Source: Limonium bicolor (taxonomy: Eukaryota > Streptophyta > Magnoliopsida > Caryophyllales > Plumbaginaceae). From it: DNA of 64,000 nucleotides. Under the pieces are notes generated by a model. It had not been told where the DNA came from and ran no database searches. It was given only the letters and a program-made list of their open reading frames with translations. The stretch spans positions 94,118,839 to 94,182,838 of the forward strand of contig CM041778.1 of the NCBI GenBank assembly GCA_023374045.1, written 5' to 3'. A program made the translations under genes and the position numbers. Below, one piece after another: positions 8,539-20,310 of the stretch; positions within the stretch are counted from its first letter, which is position 1, and each line of letters opens with the position of its first letter.

Positions 8539-9441
8539 ATGTTTATGGGAGAGCCGGCGGCGGCAGAGCCGGTTCGAGAACGTCCTTCTATTAGCACCAC
8601 CCAGTTTTCATCAGATGAAGGAGGAAGGGTGGCGGCAGAGGGAGGAGGAGGAGGGATGATCAAGCCATTACACGGACCGTACCTTCCATAAAACTACCAA
8701 AATATCATCCATAACACTGGTCCAACCGTCCGAAAAGAGAAAACATAGATCAGCAAAAGCGTTCGAGTACTACGTGCCATGCTCCGTTCATTCCCAATCA
8801 TGACCCCAACGGCTTGCAAGCTTTCATCTCTCCGGCGGCAAACTGGTATCCTTGGACTCAAACAAAACGGGAACAGGAGTCAGCGCTCTGGAACAAAAGT
8901 CACCGGGACCCTCTTCGGCTACAAGAATGGAAAATCAGTTTATCGCTACAGCAAACGCCGAACTGTCTCCCGTCACTTGTGCTGGAGCTGGGGATACATA
9001 CAGCACGCTGCAGAAGGAGCTAGGATCTGGGATGGTGGGATAGCGTTGGAGTGCGAGAAAAACCGCAGCCTGCACCACCAACCGGGAGAAACCGCAGAAG
9101 ACGCGGCTACTGGACGAGGCGGTGTGGACAATGTACTGTAACGGGAAAAGGACCGGATTTTGGGATGAGGAGGGAAGCATCGGAGGAGGATCTCAGTGTC
9201 ATGGAGCTGCTCAAAACCGGTTTCACAGGGTGCAGGAGTGTTTTCTTTGGAGGGGACCAATAATAAGGATGAGGATGGGAATAACGACGTCGTCGAGTGA
9301 TGATCCTGGGATTGTGAGTTGGCGTACATGAGAGCACATTTTGAGCATGTGGTTGGGTCTAAGGATTCCGAGACGCTGTATATGTTGAATCCTGATGGGA
9401 ATAGTGGCCCTGAGCTTACTATCTTCTTCGTGAGGATATGA
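8539..9441 (+). pseudogene. MIZU-KUSSEI1-like (DUF617) pseudogene with many frameshifts
   Basis: In Arabidopsis MIZ1 is needed for roots to bend toward water, and DUF617 proteins share a compact C-terminal domain. All blocks of that domain appear in order in changing frames: LRSFPIMTPTACK (about 8783), VTGTLFGYKNGK (about 8900), ISLSLQQTP then LPSLVLELGIHT (8931-9005), LQKELGSGMV, IALECEK (about 9042), AVWTMYCNGKRTGF (9118-9157), MRREASEEDL, and finally ELAYMRAHFEHVVG to the stop at 9439-9441. At least six frame changes are needed, several at homopolymers (for example TTTT near 9158). The family's C-terminal domain lacks introns in many plants, so splicing does not explain this. It is either a young pseudogene or a sequence with indel errors. 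The N-terminal start is uncertain. Confidence 0.8.
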
Positions 9442-10080
9442 TTTTGTGGCCTTCGATTAGATGGATGGTGTACTCGATACTAAGTTGGTTTCTTTTGGTG
9501 CGCGTGCATGGACATATATATTGACATGTCATGATCAACGATCATCAGAGTACGTTGATTGTTTTGGTAGACAAAGAAACTCATGCTACTTTAGATAAGA
9601 GCATTTTAGATGGGTAATGATCATATATGCCGATCAGATCATATATGTTTCAAAATTTATTGATCACCCATTTGGCTTGAGTTCTCCCTTTTAATTTACT
9701 TGTAAATTACAAGACATAGAGGGAGATGTGTAGGGAGAGAGGGAGAAGGGAAGGGCAGACATGCATGGATATTGTACTATATATGGCCCGGGACGGTGTC
9801 AATTTCGTTTACAAGATTGATGGTTCATTGTGCCTATAATGTCTTCTTGACGCTAGAAAATTCATGTCATGGACAGATTTTATGTGCGCAAAAGAAAAAT
9901 TAAGACACGCGGGATATAAATATATATATATATATATCGTTTTTTTAGTTGTTTACGTCACACCGAAATTTGTACTAAAAAAGTTGGAAATGATATATAC
10001 CTATTTAGGCTCCCTTCTCAAACCAATTTGAAAAGATTAAGCTAGGGTAGATTATGTCATTTTACCACCCACTAGTCCTG
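9442..10080. other. Unassigned intergenic DNA
   Basis: AT-rich with a short TA microsatellite at about 9920-9940 and a purine-rich GGGAGAGAGGGAGAAGG patch near 9735. I see no gene or element here. Confidence 0.5.
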
Positions 10081-10407
10081 AAGTCTAGTGTCGGGATAAG
10101 TGAGTCGGTGTTAAGAGCTCGTCGTTGGGTGGTTAAAGTTCACTCCTAGTCCCTGTCTGGCTATGGTGCGGCTGTCTGAGGCACGGGCCTTGCCTGCCGG
10201 GATAGGCATGCATAAGGCTAGTCGGGCCTTGTGCCCGACGCCGGTGATGTTAACCTTGTCAACTTACATGCTTGTTTGCTTGTGTTCTTGTGAATGCTTG
10301 TCTGTGTGCTTGCGTGCTTGTGTGACCAGTGGAATGTTTGTCTTGTGATGTCTTGTCGCGAGAAAATTTTCCATTTTAGAGGTTGTGCATTACAATTTTG
10401 GTATCAG
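10081..10407 (+). repeat. Possible Gypsy-type LTR end with PBS
   Basis: A GC-rich stretch with a degenerate TGCTTGTGTGCT repeat (10260-10330) ends in CATTACA. Four bases later comes TGGTATCAG (10399-10407), the plant initiator-Met primer-binding site. The spacing of LTR end to PBS is right for a plus-strand element, but no partner LTR, gag or pol follows. It is best read as a remnant. Confidence 0.4.
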
Positions 10408-10547
10408 TGAACTCTTCATTTGACAACGCTAGTTATACTAGCTTTTTACAAGAATCTAACTCTGGCAGCTGGGTAGAGAACAAGACCTTAAGGACCGGCT
10501 AAATAAGCGTGAGTTTAAAGAATATGCTGATATCTTTAGACTCGTTA

Positions 10548-10954
10548 GAGCAACCACAAAATACTTACTTCCTTAACATTTCCCTAGATGCCATGTCACT
10601 AAAATAACATATTTTATTTGTTAAGAAACTTGTTCCACTACAATAGCAAACATTCTTACTTTTCTCCTCTTATTACTTTTACTTTTTTTATGATTTCATT
10701 GTCCAATAGCAAAAGTGACGTTGTGTACTTTATTGCCTTTTGATATTACTTTATTGTGGTATAGTAGTGAACGACACAGGAAAGAGGTATTGGACAGTGG
10801 ACTGGCAGACAAACTACCAATAATAAAACAGCAAAGTACACTCCTTAGTTAAGCAACGAGGAGAGATAAACTGAGTTGAATCAACTATGTTGTAGAGTTA
10901 TTTTCTTTTTTCTTACTGACATTCAGGGTGGATTCAACCATGTTGTGGTTACTC
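10548..10954. mobile_element. MITE, Tourist-like, 407 bp
   Basis: Inverted ends GAGCAACCACAA (10548-10559) and TTGTGGTTACTC (10943-10954) are flanked by the exact 3-bp duplication TTA (10545-10547 and 10955-10957), the hallmark of PIF/Harbinger-type MITEs. It carries no ORF. The interior resembles the MITE at 6158-6488, so both belong to one family that transposed at least twice here. Confidence 0.82.
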
Positions 10955-10957
10955 TTA

Positions 10958-11634
10958 GTTTCCCCAATCTATTACATATATCCTCCACTAGTACTTGTTT
11001 CAAATAATTAACTAGAGTACCATAACTTAAAAATGGATTCTTAAAATTCTCTCATATTTCCTTACTTCCACATCATTTTAAGATTTATAGTTTACTTTTT
11101 AACACAAAATCTACAAATTGGTTCCTAAACTTTTCTCTTTCATTTATATGGAACATTATGATTGAAAGAATAGTTGTTATGGGTCCATAATTGAATTTTT
11201 AAAAGTTCTAGTAGAACTCTCTCATAGGTTCTTATTGTCTTTTCTCCCTCTCATATTTACCTCATACTATTCTAGTTAGAAACCCATAAAAATCACTGAT
11301 AATCATGAACCGAAGGAAGACTCCCCTAAACTCTCCCCGAAAGGGTGTTATTTGTATAGCTATGTTGCCATATTATTTGAAAAGGGTATAAGAGATTTCG
11401 ATTATCCTAAAAATCTATAATATGACTTCGAATTTTATTATCCTAAATTTCTAACTGCATATTTTAAGGTAATGAACCTGCCATCCCTGCCGTCATTTTT
11501 TTTTGATAATTTACTACATGAAAGCAGCTGGGGCAGTATGCATCGTAGAGATGCACTTGTCATGGGTTACAATATTAACAAGATAAACTAATAGAAGAGA
11601 GATAGAACATTATGAGAGCTGATAAATACATGGG
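10958..11634. other. Unassigned AT-rich DNA
   Basis: No ORF, repeat boundary or RNA gene could be recognised. Short segments around 11030-11060 and 11190-11230 look like diverged inverted copies of one another, which would fit another decayed MITE, but ends could not be defined. Confidence 0.35.
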
Positions 11635-13363
11635 TGTTGGGAAAAATAGGGTGCGAGATGAGACAAGAAAGTTGTTAAAACTGCCCGAATAATTTACGGA
11701 ATTGAGACACAATATTTTAGCGAGGAAAATCCTTTCAATGTGAAGGATAAAAACCTCGGGGTCAAGAAACCGATCCAAAACTTCCACTATAATAATGGGC
11801 TTACAATAATCTTCTTTGGATTCCTATCGAAGGCTCTCACTCAATAATGTGGAAATATTGAGATAATAGGAACTAGAAAAATATCTCACAATTTTTCTTC
11901 TCTATTTTCTCTCTTTGCACTTAGTGTAGATTACTCTCAACAACTCACTATTTTTCTACTATTGGATTGCTTATATGCATGAGATGCTTGAATTTTTCAT
12001 CTAATGCATGAAATGGCTTTGTTTTTTTATATAATTTGTTGCTTCATGCCTATTAATCAACAGAGGCTATTGTTCCAAGCCTATTACAGTTGTTAGATGT
12101 TTGCTGGGCAATCATCTCGGATTCAAGTCTACACGCTTGAATAATCGAAGTTGGAGCATTGGACATGTCCCAATGTCTTCAATCAAAATGCATATTAGGA
12201 AATTTACTAACTAAAACAGCTAGAAAATTTGTTAAGAAGTCATTACATAAATGGAGTCTGATAATCATGTTACTTAAACCATCAGAATGTAAAAGCGGGA
12301 ATCGGAGTGACTCTTCTTTGTTTATCTCAATGATTTCCTCCATCTTCTTCAGAGTTTCTTGGTTGTTCGTGAGCACCAAAATCCTTGTTCTTCTTCTGTT
12401 AGCTGCTTGATACAGCCCATAAAGGATGGTGTCTATCTCTGCCAAGTGGTTCGAGGCATCACTTCTTGTTTTCCTGTTGAAAGCTAGGTCCAGGTCACCC
12501 ATATGATACATAAAGATTCCACTAGAAATCATGTTCCTACCCATTCTCCTATTACAGCAAGTAGAAAGAATAATCTCACCCTCCAAAACATAGCTTTGAT
12601 TGTCATGTAGTACAATTGGGTTATTGTTGAGCATGTTTTTCTGATATGCATCTATAAAGGCCAGATTAGAGTTGATACATTCTATCATTGGCATTTATGG
12701 ATTATGTCTCACCTTATTTCTAGCATCATAGCCCACATCTGGTTTATCACCTTCGCTACTTTTTTTTTTGACCAAGCAGTAGATTTGGAGATAATCCAGT
12801 CTTGGATAGCATTTTCACAGTGAGTGGGAAGGTTTTCAATATCAATGATGTTGTCCCAATAGTCTCTTGAGGACCAGCATTGAAAGATACTATGAGTGTC
12901 AGTATCAGTATTGCCGCATAGAAATCACTCATCAGAACCGCCTATTCTTTTAGATATTGGCTAGACAGGGGGAGATTCTGCTGAGGAATTTCTAGGCAAA
13001 TAATTAGGCTCTAGGGGGGAAGGGAATTGTTCAGTTTCTTTTTGATCTCAGAGAAATATGTTGACGGAGACGAAGGAGCTTTGTTTCTATGGTTCTGAGT
13101 GAGTTTGGAATAACCAGATCTGACTGAGTAGCTACATGAGGTATACTTGTTCTATTTACAGGCAGTGAAATGGGTTGAGTGGCATGTGTGCCTTGTGTGA
13201 AAGTGTTTCCTTCATTTTCTTCTTTTGCTGCGTACATGTGCATGACAAGGGAATAGGAGCAACACATAGTAAATATTAGTAATGCACAGTTTGTAGTCGT
13301 TGGAAGGCTGCTTCATTTCTTTTCTTTGTGTTAGCCCCATAAAGGAGGAACACACACGCTACA
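11635..13363 (-). repeat. Copia 3' LTR interrupted by a LINE fragment
   Basis: Matches the other LTR (22743-23352) in 11635-12022 and again from about 13145 to 13363, starting TGTTGGGAAAAATAG and ending GCTACA on the plus strand. The intervening 1.1 kb is foreign (see the LINE fragment). Confidence 0.85.
12023..13144 (-). pseudogene. LINE 3' fragment (zf-RVT and RNase H domain) inside an LTR
   Basis: On the minus strand a zf-RVT-like region (about 12960-12770: CGNTDTDTHSIFQCW) is followed by an ORF (12694-12179, 171 aa) with an RNase H-like (RVT_3) pattern: HLAEIDTILYGLYQAANR, then ILVLTNNQ, as at the C terminus of many plant LINEs. The end nearest 12023 is a short A-run in the minus sense, as expected for a LINE 3' tail. 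It is 5'-truncated, the usual outcome of LINE insertion. No clear target duplication was found. Confidence 0.75.
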
Positions 13364-13376
13364 AATCTCCCCCTCT
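13364..13376 (-). other. Polypurine tract of the old Copia element
   Basis: In the minus sense this reads AGAGGGGGAGATT immediately before the 3' LTR. Confidence 0.8.
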
Positions 13377-14991
13377 GACGAATATGGGACCATTATTCCG
13401 GCACCTTGGTAACACCTCTCAAACTTAGAAATTGGAACAACCTGCGTCATCATGTCTGACCAATTATCATTAGTGTGAACCTTCTCCAAATTAATTAGCT
13501 TCTTCTCGATCACATCTCGAATCCAATGATATCTGACATCAATATGCTTTGTTTGAGAATGAAAGGTGGGATTCTTGACCAAGTGGATAGCGCTTTGATT
13601 ATCACATCGAATCTCGTATCGTTCTTGCTCAAGACCAAACTCTTGCGAGAGACCTTGCATCCATAACATCTCTTTGCACGCTTCTGTGGTGGCAATATAC
13701 TCTACTTCGGTGGTTGACAAAGCAACACATTTTTAAAGTCTCGACTGCCATGAAACAGCTCCCCCTGCAAAGGTAATCAGGTAACCTGAGGTAGACATTG
13801 GCGAGTCAACATCTCTGGCAAGATCTGCTTCTGTGTATCCTTCTAGCACAGGTTCTCCTCTTCCAAAGCACAAACACCTCTTGGTAGTGCCTCGAAGATA
13901 TCTAAAAATCCACTTGACCGCATTACAATGCTCTAGGTCAGGACGTGTGCACACCATGACATACATGAGGCTTCCCACAGTTGATGAATAGGGCACCTTC
14001 TCCATATCAACATCTCTTGCTGCTGATCTCTAACTCGAATTTAACTTGAAGTGAGGAGCTAATAGTGTGCTTACAGGTTTCATTTTCTCCATGTTGAATC
14101 TTTCAAGAACCTTCTCTACATATTGTTCTTGAGATAACCATAATAACTTCTTTGATCGATCTCGAGTGATTGTCATGCCTAATATCTTATTTGTTGATCC
14201 TAAATCTTTCATAGCAAATGATCCACTAAGCGCCTTCTTCAGGGCTGCTATCTTGGTTGCATCCTGGCCAATCATATCATCTACATAAAGAAGTAGGATG
14301 ATGAAGTCACCACTTAAGTACTTCTTCATGAACACACAGTGGTTGGTGATTGTCTTCTTGAAATTGTGTTTGATCATGAACGACTCAAACTTTTGATACC
14401 ACTGCCTTGGTGCTTGTTTCAAACCATAAAGGCTTTTGTTAAGCCTACATACCAAGTGTGCTTTCACAGGAACTTCAAACCCTTCTGGCTGATCCATGTA
14501 TATCTCTTCCTCTAGATCACTATGAAGGAACATTGTCTTCACATCCATCTGCTCAATCTCTAGGTCTAAGTAAGCAACTAGGCCGAGTACAACTCGGATC
14601 GATGAATGTTTTACCATTGGCGAGAATATCTCCTCGAAGTATATCCCTTTCTTCTAACTGAATCCTTTCACAACTAGCCTAGCTTTATATCTTGGTTTTG
14701 AACTGTTATCTTCCGTCTTCAAGCGATACACCTATCTATTCTTCAACGCTCGCCTACCTTTGGTAACTCTACCGGCTCATACGTCTAATTCTCATGCAAG
14801 GATTGCATTTTCTCTTGCATGGCTTCCATCCAATCAACGTTATTCTCATCAGTAATGGCCTCTTCAAAACATTCTAGCTCACCTTCATCTGTGAATGCAG
14901 TATACTCATCAGATGAATATCTTGAGGTAGGTCGCTTCTGTGTGATGGATCGTCTTAACTGAGGCTCCTCATGAAAGCCGTGCTCAATAGA
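13377..14991 (-). pseudogene. pol: Copia reverse transcriptase and RNase H, broken
   Basis: Segments on the minus strand give reverse transcriptase (14617-14030: QMDVKTMFLHSDLEEEIY, YGLKQAPRQWYQ, catalytic LLYVDDM) and RNase H (14005-13377: SPMSTSGYLITFAGGAVSW, TEVEYIATTEACKEM, CDNQSAIHL, HTKHIDVRYHWIRD-like end). Several stops break the frame (near 14028, 13730, 14650 and 14780). The H in NAFLHGDL-type motifs is kept, but one alanine has become threonine (KTMFLHS). The upstream side is cut at 14992 by the solo LTR, beyond which pol continues at 20311. Confidence 0.85.
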
Positions 14992-14996
14992 TACTT

Positions 14997-17900
14997 TGAA
15001 ATACCCCTAAGGTTCATAAACCAAATTAAAAGACAATTAATGAGTTAAGAAGGCTAATAAGCCTTAATGAACCATGAATCATGAAAACTCCTAAGCACAC
15101 TTATATAAATAAATATATACTCCATGAAGGTTACCAAACCTTATATAAACACATGGACATAAGTGAAGCATAGTAAAGGAGGAAAATCAACCTACAATTG
15201 ATTTATCATGATATACACATCTTCATGAACAAAGAACACAAACACTTAAGGAAAAATGTACCTTAAGAAGTCAAAATGACTAGTGAGTAAAATATCACTT
15301 GTAACACAAGTGTATACACCTTTGGACACTAAATAACACATGTTACACATGTTAACACATTAAACAAGTCCAAGATACACATGATGTGCAAAAAGAACAT
15401 CAATATCAAAGGTGAATCAAAGTATACATTTTTACTAGTTTTAAGGAATAGTAAAGTATACCAATTTCTCAAGAATACATTTTTACACACTTTAGGACAA
15501 GGAAATCATATTGGTAACAAACTAACACATGATATAAGTCCAAATGTACAAGTTATAAGTCATAACATTAAAAAGGAAGCAAAAAGACAATTCTACCCTT
15601 GGAGTAAAAGCTGGCCGGCAATGCCCTTTCCCTTGGCTGCCACCTTGCTAAATTTGAACCAAAAATATCTTCATTAGGAGTGCTTAGTCATCAAATACTA
15701 TACAAGACCCATGCTTTCCCATTAATGCCTTAAAAGTCATCTTCATTCTCTTTCCTCCTCACTTCTCCTTGGCTGCCAATTTCACTCACCCAAAACCTCT
15801 CAAAGTTCTGCAACTTAGCAGCAAAGAGCAAGCTTGGAAGAAATTTAATTCCTAAGGCATAATGTAAGCTCTTAAGTCTTATGATAGCTCATTCTTTTCC
15901 TCTTTTCAATATCTTCCATTGATCTAAGATTCAGCTCCTTTCCCCCATTAATCTAGGCTGAATCCAAGTTGTAAGAGGGGGTGAATTTCGGCTGGAACCA
16001 AGTTTGGGGAAGGAAGTAAGGCAAAGTCATTCCTTAAGGTAAAAATGTGCTCTAAGCACCTACCTTTCTTTCTATTGTTGTTCTAGCTGATTCCTATGAA
16101 CTAAACCCTTTATAATATTCATATTTACATTATAGAACAATTGGTGAACCTTCAATCCCTTGGAGTTGGCAAAACCACCCCAGAAACACCAAAAAAAGGG
16201 GTTTAAAGAGTAAGTCTTCTAGCTTCTGTTTGAATGAGTTAATCTGCCACTTTGGCATGATTTTATTAAGGGATTAACACCCTTCATTCCTCTGAAAAAT
16301 AGGGTTGTGGAACACTTGGCAATAGCTGCAAATTTTAAGGTAAAAATCCATGTTATAAGACCTTTAATGACACTCATGGTTAGTTTCTGTTTTAAGCTGA
16401 TCCATAACATTTCTCCTCTGTTTAATGCATGTCAAGAGGTGTATAAACACACCTCCAAACTTCCGTGACAGACCATGGAGTGAAAGATAGATTAAAGTCA
16501 TTTTTAAGGTGAAAAATCTAGGTTTTTCATGGCTTAAAATTACTCTTATAGTTGGTTCAGTTTTTGGAACCTAACTATATCTTATTCTTGCTGTTAAAAA
16601 TTAATTAGAAGCTGTCCAAACAAATCCCCCAAGCTGCCGTGGCCAAACAAGCCTTAAGGAGCTTATAAATCAAGGTATAACATTCTTAATCATATATTAT
16701 ATGCTTTGGAGCTTATATTATATGTGTGCCGTGAGTGGACAGAATAATAAGGGTCATTTTAGCTTCAAAAATGACTAGGAAATGTTATAGAAACCTTGGA
16801 TAAATTAATTAAGTGATTAATTAACATAATTGTCAAATTTAAGACATTATGTGGAAGTTTGGTAAATAATGGAGAATTTGGTGTAAGGGCTGAGAGTTTA
16901 AAGTATTTTTGAGACATTTAAAGTGTAATTTATTTTTACAAGTTCAAGGTTGTAATAAGGCCATGTCATTAGGCCATTTTATTCAAGTTTAAAAGCTTAT
17001 TTAATTTAATTTATGCACTTAGCATAAAGATTGGGGTCAAACCGGTAATTACTAAAATATGTATAGTCGTGGGCTATTATAAATGGAATTTAGGGTTTTA
17101 AATGAATTTAAATAAAAATTATAACACTTTATAAAGTTTTGTGTCAAAATTGTAAATATAGGAAACTTTGGGGTAAACCCTGTAATTACCGAGAAATATA
17201 GAGTCAAAACTACTTAGAGGTCAAAGGTTGACCATCTAAGGGACTTTGACCAAATTTGGTGAAAAATGGAGTTAAATACCAACTTATATTAAACTATATA
17301 GTAAATTGTAAAATTTACATAACATATGGGGTATATAAGAGATTACCGAAAGTTTTGGGTATGAAATGGTATTTTATATACCTATGAGTTATTAGGAATT
17401 TTTAGGAATTTATTTGGTTAAATTTGGAGTTAAAATGAATTATATATGTATAATATATAGTTATTATGTTATTGTTACATTTTGGGTAACAAATGAGGTG
17501 GAAATGTGATAACCGAAATTATATGGGTTAGAAATGATATTTATAACCTTTTGGTATAGTTTGGTAAATTTTGGAATAAAATAAGAGGTTTTAATAAGAT
17601 ATGTGTATAACATATAGTTTGTTATATCATTAATATGATATAATTGTAAATGGGGTCAAATGGTGATTTTAAGAAGTTAGAAAGGTTTAGTAGTAATTCT
17701 GGAAAGGATTGTGGCTGTTCGGAAATTTTAGAGATTTATAACCATAGGTTATACAAGTATATAAGTATAAATATCATAATATAAGGAATATGATATAAAT
17801 GTAACAACATAATAACTTTTGGGGTTATTATGTAAATTTAGAAAATGTGGGGTGAAATTTATAAAAAGCCGAGAGACATTAGGTCTGTCTGGTATTTTAT

Positions 17901-20305
17901 GACATATTATAACTATAGGTTATAAATGGTATATGGATATAAATGTCATAATATATGTTATATTACTATAATGTAACATTATATAAATAATGTGGTGGTT
18001 TTGGTAAATAAAAGAAAATATAAGTGATGTTCGGAATTAATGGGCATTTTGAAATAAAAGTTTATAATATGGTTTATAATGTTATAAGGGTTGTAACATT
18101 TATAATATAAGGAGTATTCATTAAGGAAGAATGGATATATTATAAAGACTTACCATATAATAAATGGTCCCATAATACATATATAAATAAATATATGTTA
18201 TGGAATGAGAAATATAATATGGTTCAATAACCATACAATATATAAGTGAGATGATATAAGATGAGGAGAAAAGAATTATAAACATTAGTTAAGGAAATTC
18301 TAATGTTAAGTGTGTACATGAAATAATAAGGATTTATATATTTCAAAGTATTTTAAATGTGAAATATACCACATTTTTACACTTGGATAAACTAACCTTA
18401 GAGAAATAAATAAGGTAGGATGTATAATATATGATACGGATTATACATGCGATAATGAACGTATAAGTTTAAGTATATTAATATACTGCGACGTAACCAT
18501 GCATGTACTATAACGTTTACGTAAAAAAAAACTAATCCCGAATTAAACCGAAAACCCGAGAGATGTAATTACTAAATATCGGGGAATGAACCGAGAGGGA
18601 TTAGCGACGGTACGGGGTACCGTAGAGTAATGTTGATTATACGAGAGACTGATACGTAGTGTGATGCGTATTATTAGATTATTAGAGGCATTTCAAGGAG
18701 CATCGGATTTAGCTCGATTCACACTCCACCGTCCTATAATCCCGGTGCACGGTATGTTATTATGTGGCTTGATTGTCTCTGAGGATTTCCTCAGTTCAGA
18801 CATTTGTGTGAAAATCTGTGATAAGATTGAATGTATGTTCATGTGAATTAATATGCATGAATTGTGTATTAACGCTGCTTTATTATTATTACTGTTGTGC
18901 GATAACAGTATTGTTCGTATATATGAACATATTATAAAACGAACTAGCGGCAATGATGCTATCTTATCTGTGTAATATAAGGAACGTAAGAAAAACGTTG
19001 TAGCATTAGGATAATAAGATATGTATATTATCTGAGACTTTTATACGGAGCATTGGCCTTTTTAACGCCGTTCTCGTATCTAACACTGGATCCCGAGTCG
19101 ACGTACTTAGGATTGGACTAACGACCTTAGTCTGTTGTGTTAGAAAAAATAGTAATACGATGCGATGGTATAGATGAATAAACCAAGAGGATGTGGCTCT
19201 TGGTGTGAGTTGTGATCAATTAACGATACTAGGATGACGTGTGAGTATCTGTAAGTATCAGGGGAAAAATTCCAACGGACTACAGATGGTTTGTCGGAGA
19301 CTCTACCGCTGGAGTGGCTACTGCCGTAGGTGACCCGCCATGAGATATGGGTAACTTAGAGACGGTCGTTTTAACGAGACGTTGTCATTAGATATGACTG
19401 AACAATTACGTACAACTATATTAGCTCGTATATTAGGCGAACATTATTTGGGCTTGTATGCCATAGACGGGAATCAATACTTGTTCATAATCCTCGTTGT
19501 TCCGCCGTGTTGTTCATTGGTCATACTATGTGGCTATGTGTGATATGTGAAATATTGTGGTTTGAATGAATTGAGTCGTTGTACTCGTATATGAATTGTT
19601 ATGAATTGGATGAATTGAGTCGCTGTACTCGTATATGAATTGTTATGAATTGGATGAATTGAGTCGTTGTACTCGTATATGAATTATTATGTGTTTGGTT
19701 GAGTGGAGTCCTAGTACTCATATATGCGTTGTGACGCATTTCAATTGGTATATTGTGGTGTGATATGTGAAGTCGGGGGCTTGTTGTTATTTGAGTTTAT
19801 TGCAATATTATTATTGCTTTATAGTTTTATATTAAAATGACATGCATGAAAATGAACTGCATGCTCTCGACCAATTAAGTGAGGGTCTGAGGGGGCATGA
19901 TAGTCATGTAGTATCATACTCAGCAGGGGCTGATTCCATACCATAAACAAATATTTTGCAGGTATGTAGCTTCTGGTGTCGACAGAGAGCGGGACGCGCT
20001 GGGTAATGTAGTCACAGTTGTTTAGGCTTGTACTGTCGTATTTCGATACGAACATAGAAACATGTATAGGACTGGAATACTTAGAATGCTCACTAGGGTT
20101 GTATTTATGTTGGAACGGAAAGTTAAGTCTATCTCTTGTTGTCACTGTGGGAAATTGTTTCGTATTATGAATATATCAGTAAGCACGTTATTACTCGTAT
20201 GGGCGAGTGAGAACGGTGACACCAGTAGTTCGATTGTTTAGATTACCGCTGCGATTACTATGTTAAGTAAGACAATTAGGAGCCGATTAGAGTAGGGGTG
20301 TTACA
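14997..20305 (+). mobile_element. Giant solo LTR (LARD-type, copy D), 5,309 bp
   Basis: It starts TGAAATACCCC and ends GGGGTGTTACA, and is flanked by the exact 5-bp duplication tactt (14992-14996 and 20306-20310) within Copia pol. There is no internal region, PBS or second LTR, so it is a solo LTR left by recombination between two LTRs. It shares both ends and several inner motifs with LTRs A, B, C and E. It has no ORF of note. Inside are repeated AAGGTAAAAAT motifs (16037, 16336, 16507 with GTGAAAAAT), a splice-donor-like CCCGGTGCACGGTATG (18741-18756), a TTTGCAGGTATG (19955 region), and a 44-bp tandem repeat at 19567. The orientation is taken from homology with B and E. Confidence 0.92.
19567..19720. 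repeat. 44-bp tandem repeat in LTR D
   Basis: Three units of 44 bp beginning TGAATTGAGTCGTTGTAC are nearly identical, followed by a decayed fourth. The array lies about 0.6-0.7 kb before the LTR end, the same place as the 33-bp array of LTR A. Confidence 0.85.
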
Positions 20306-20310
20306 TACTT

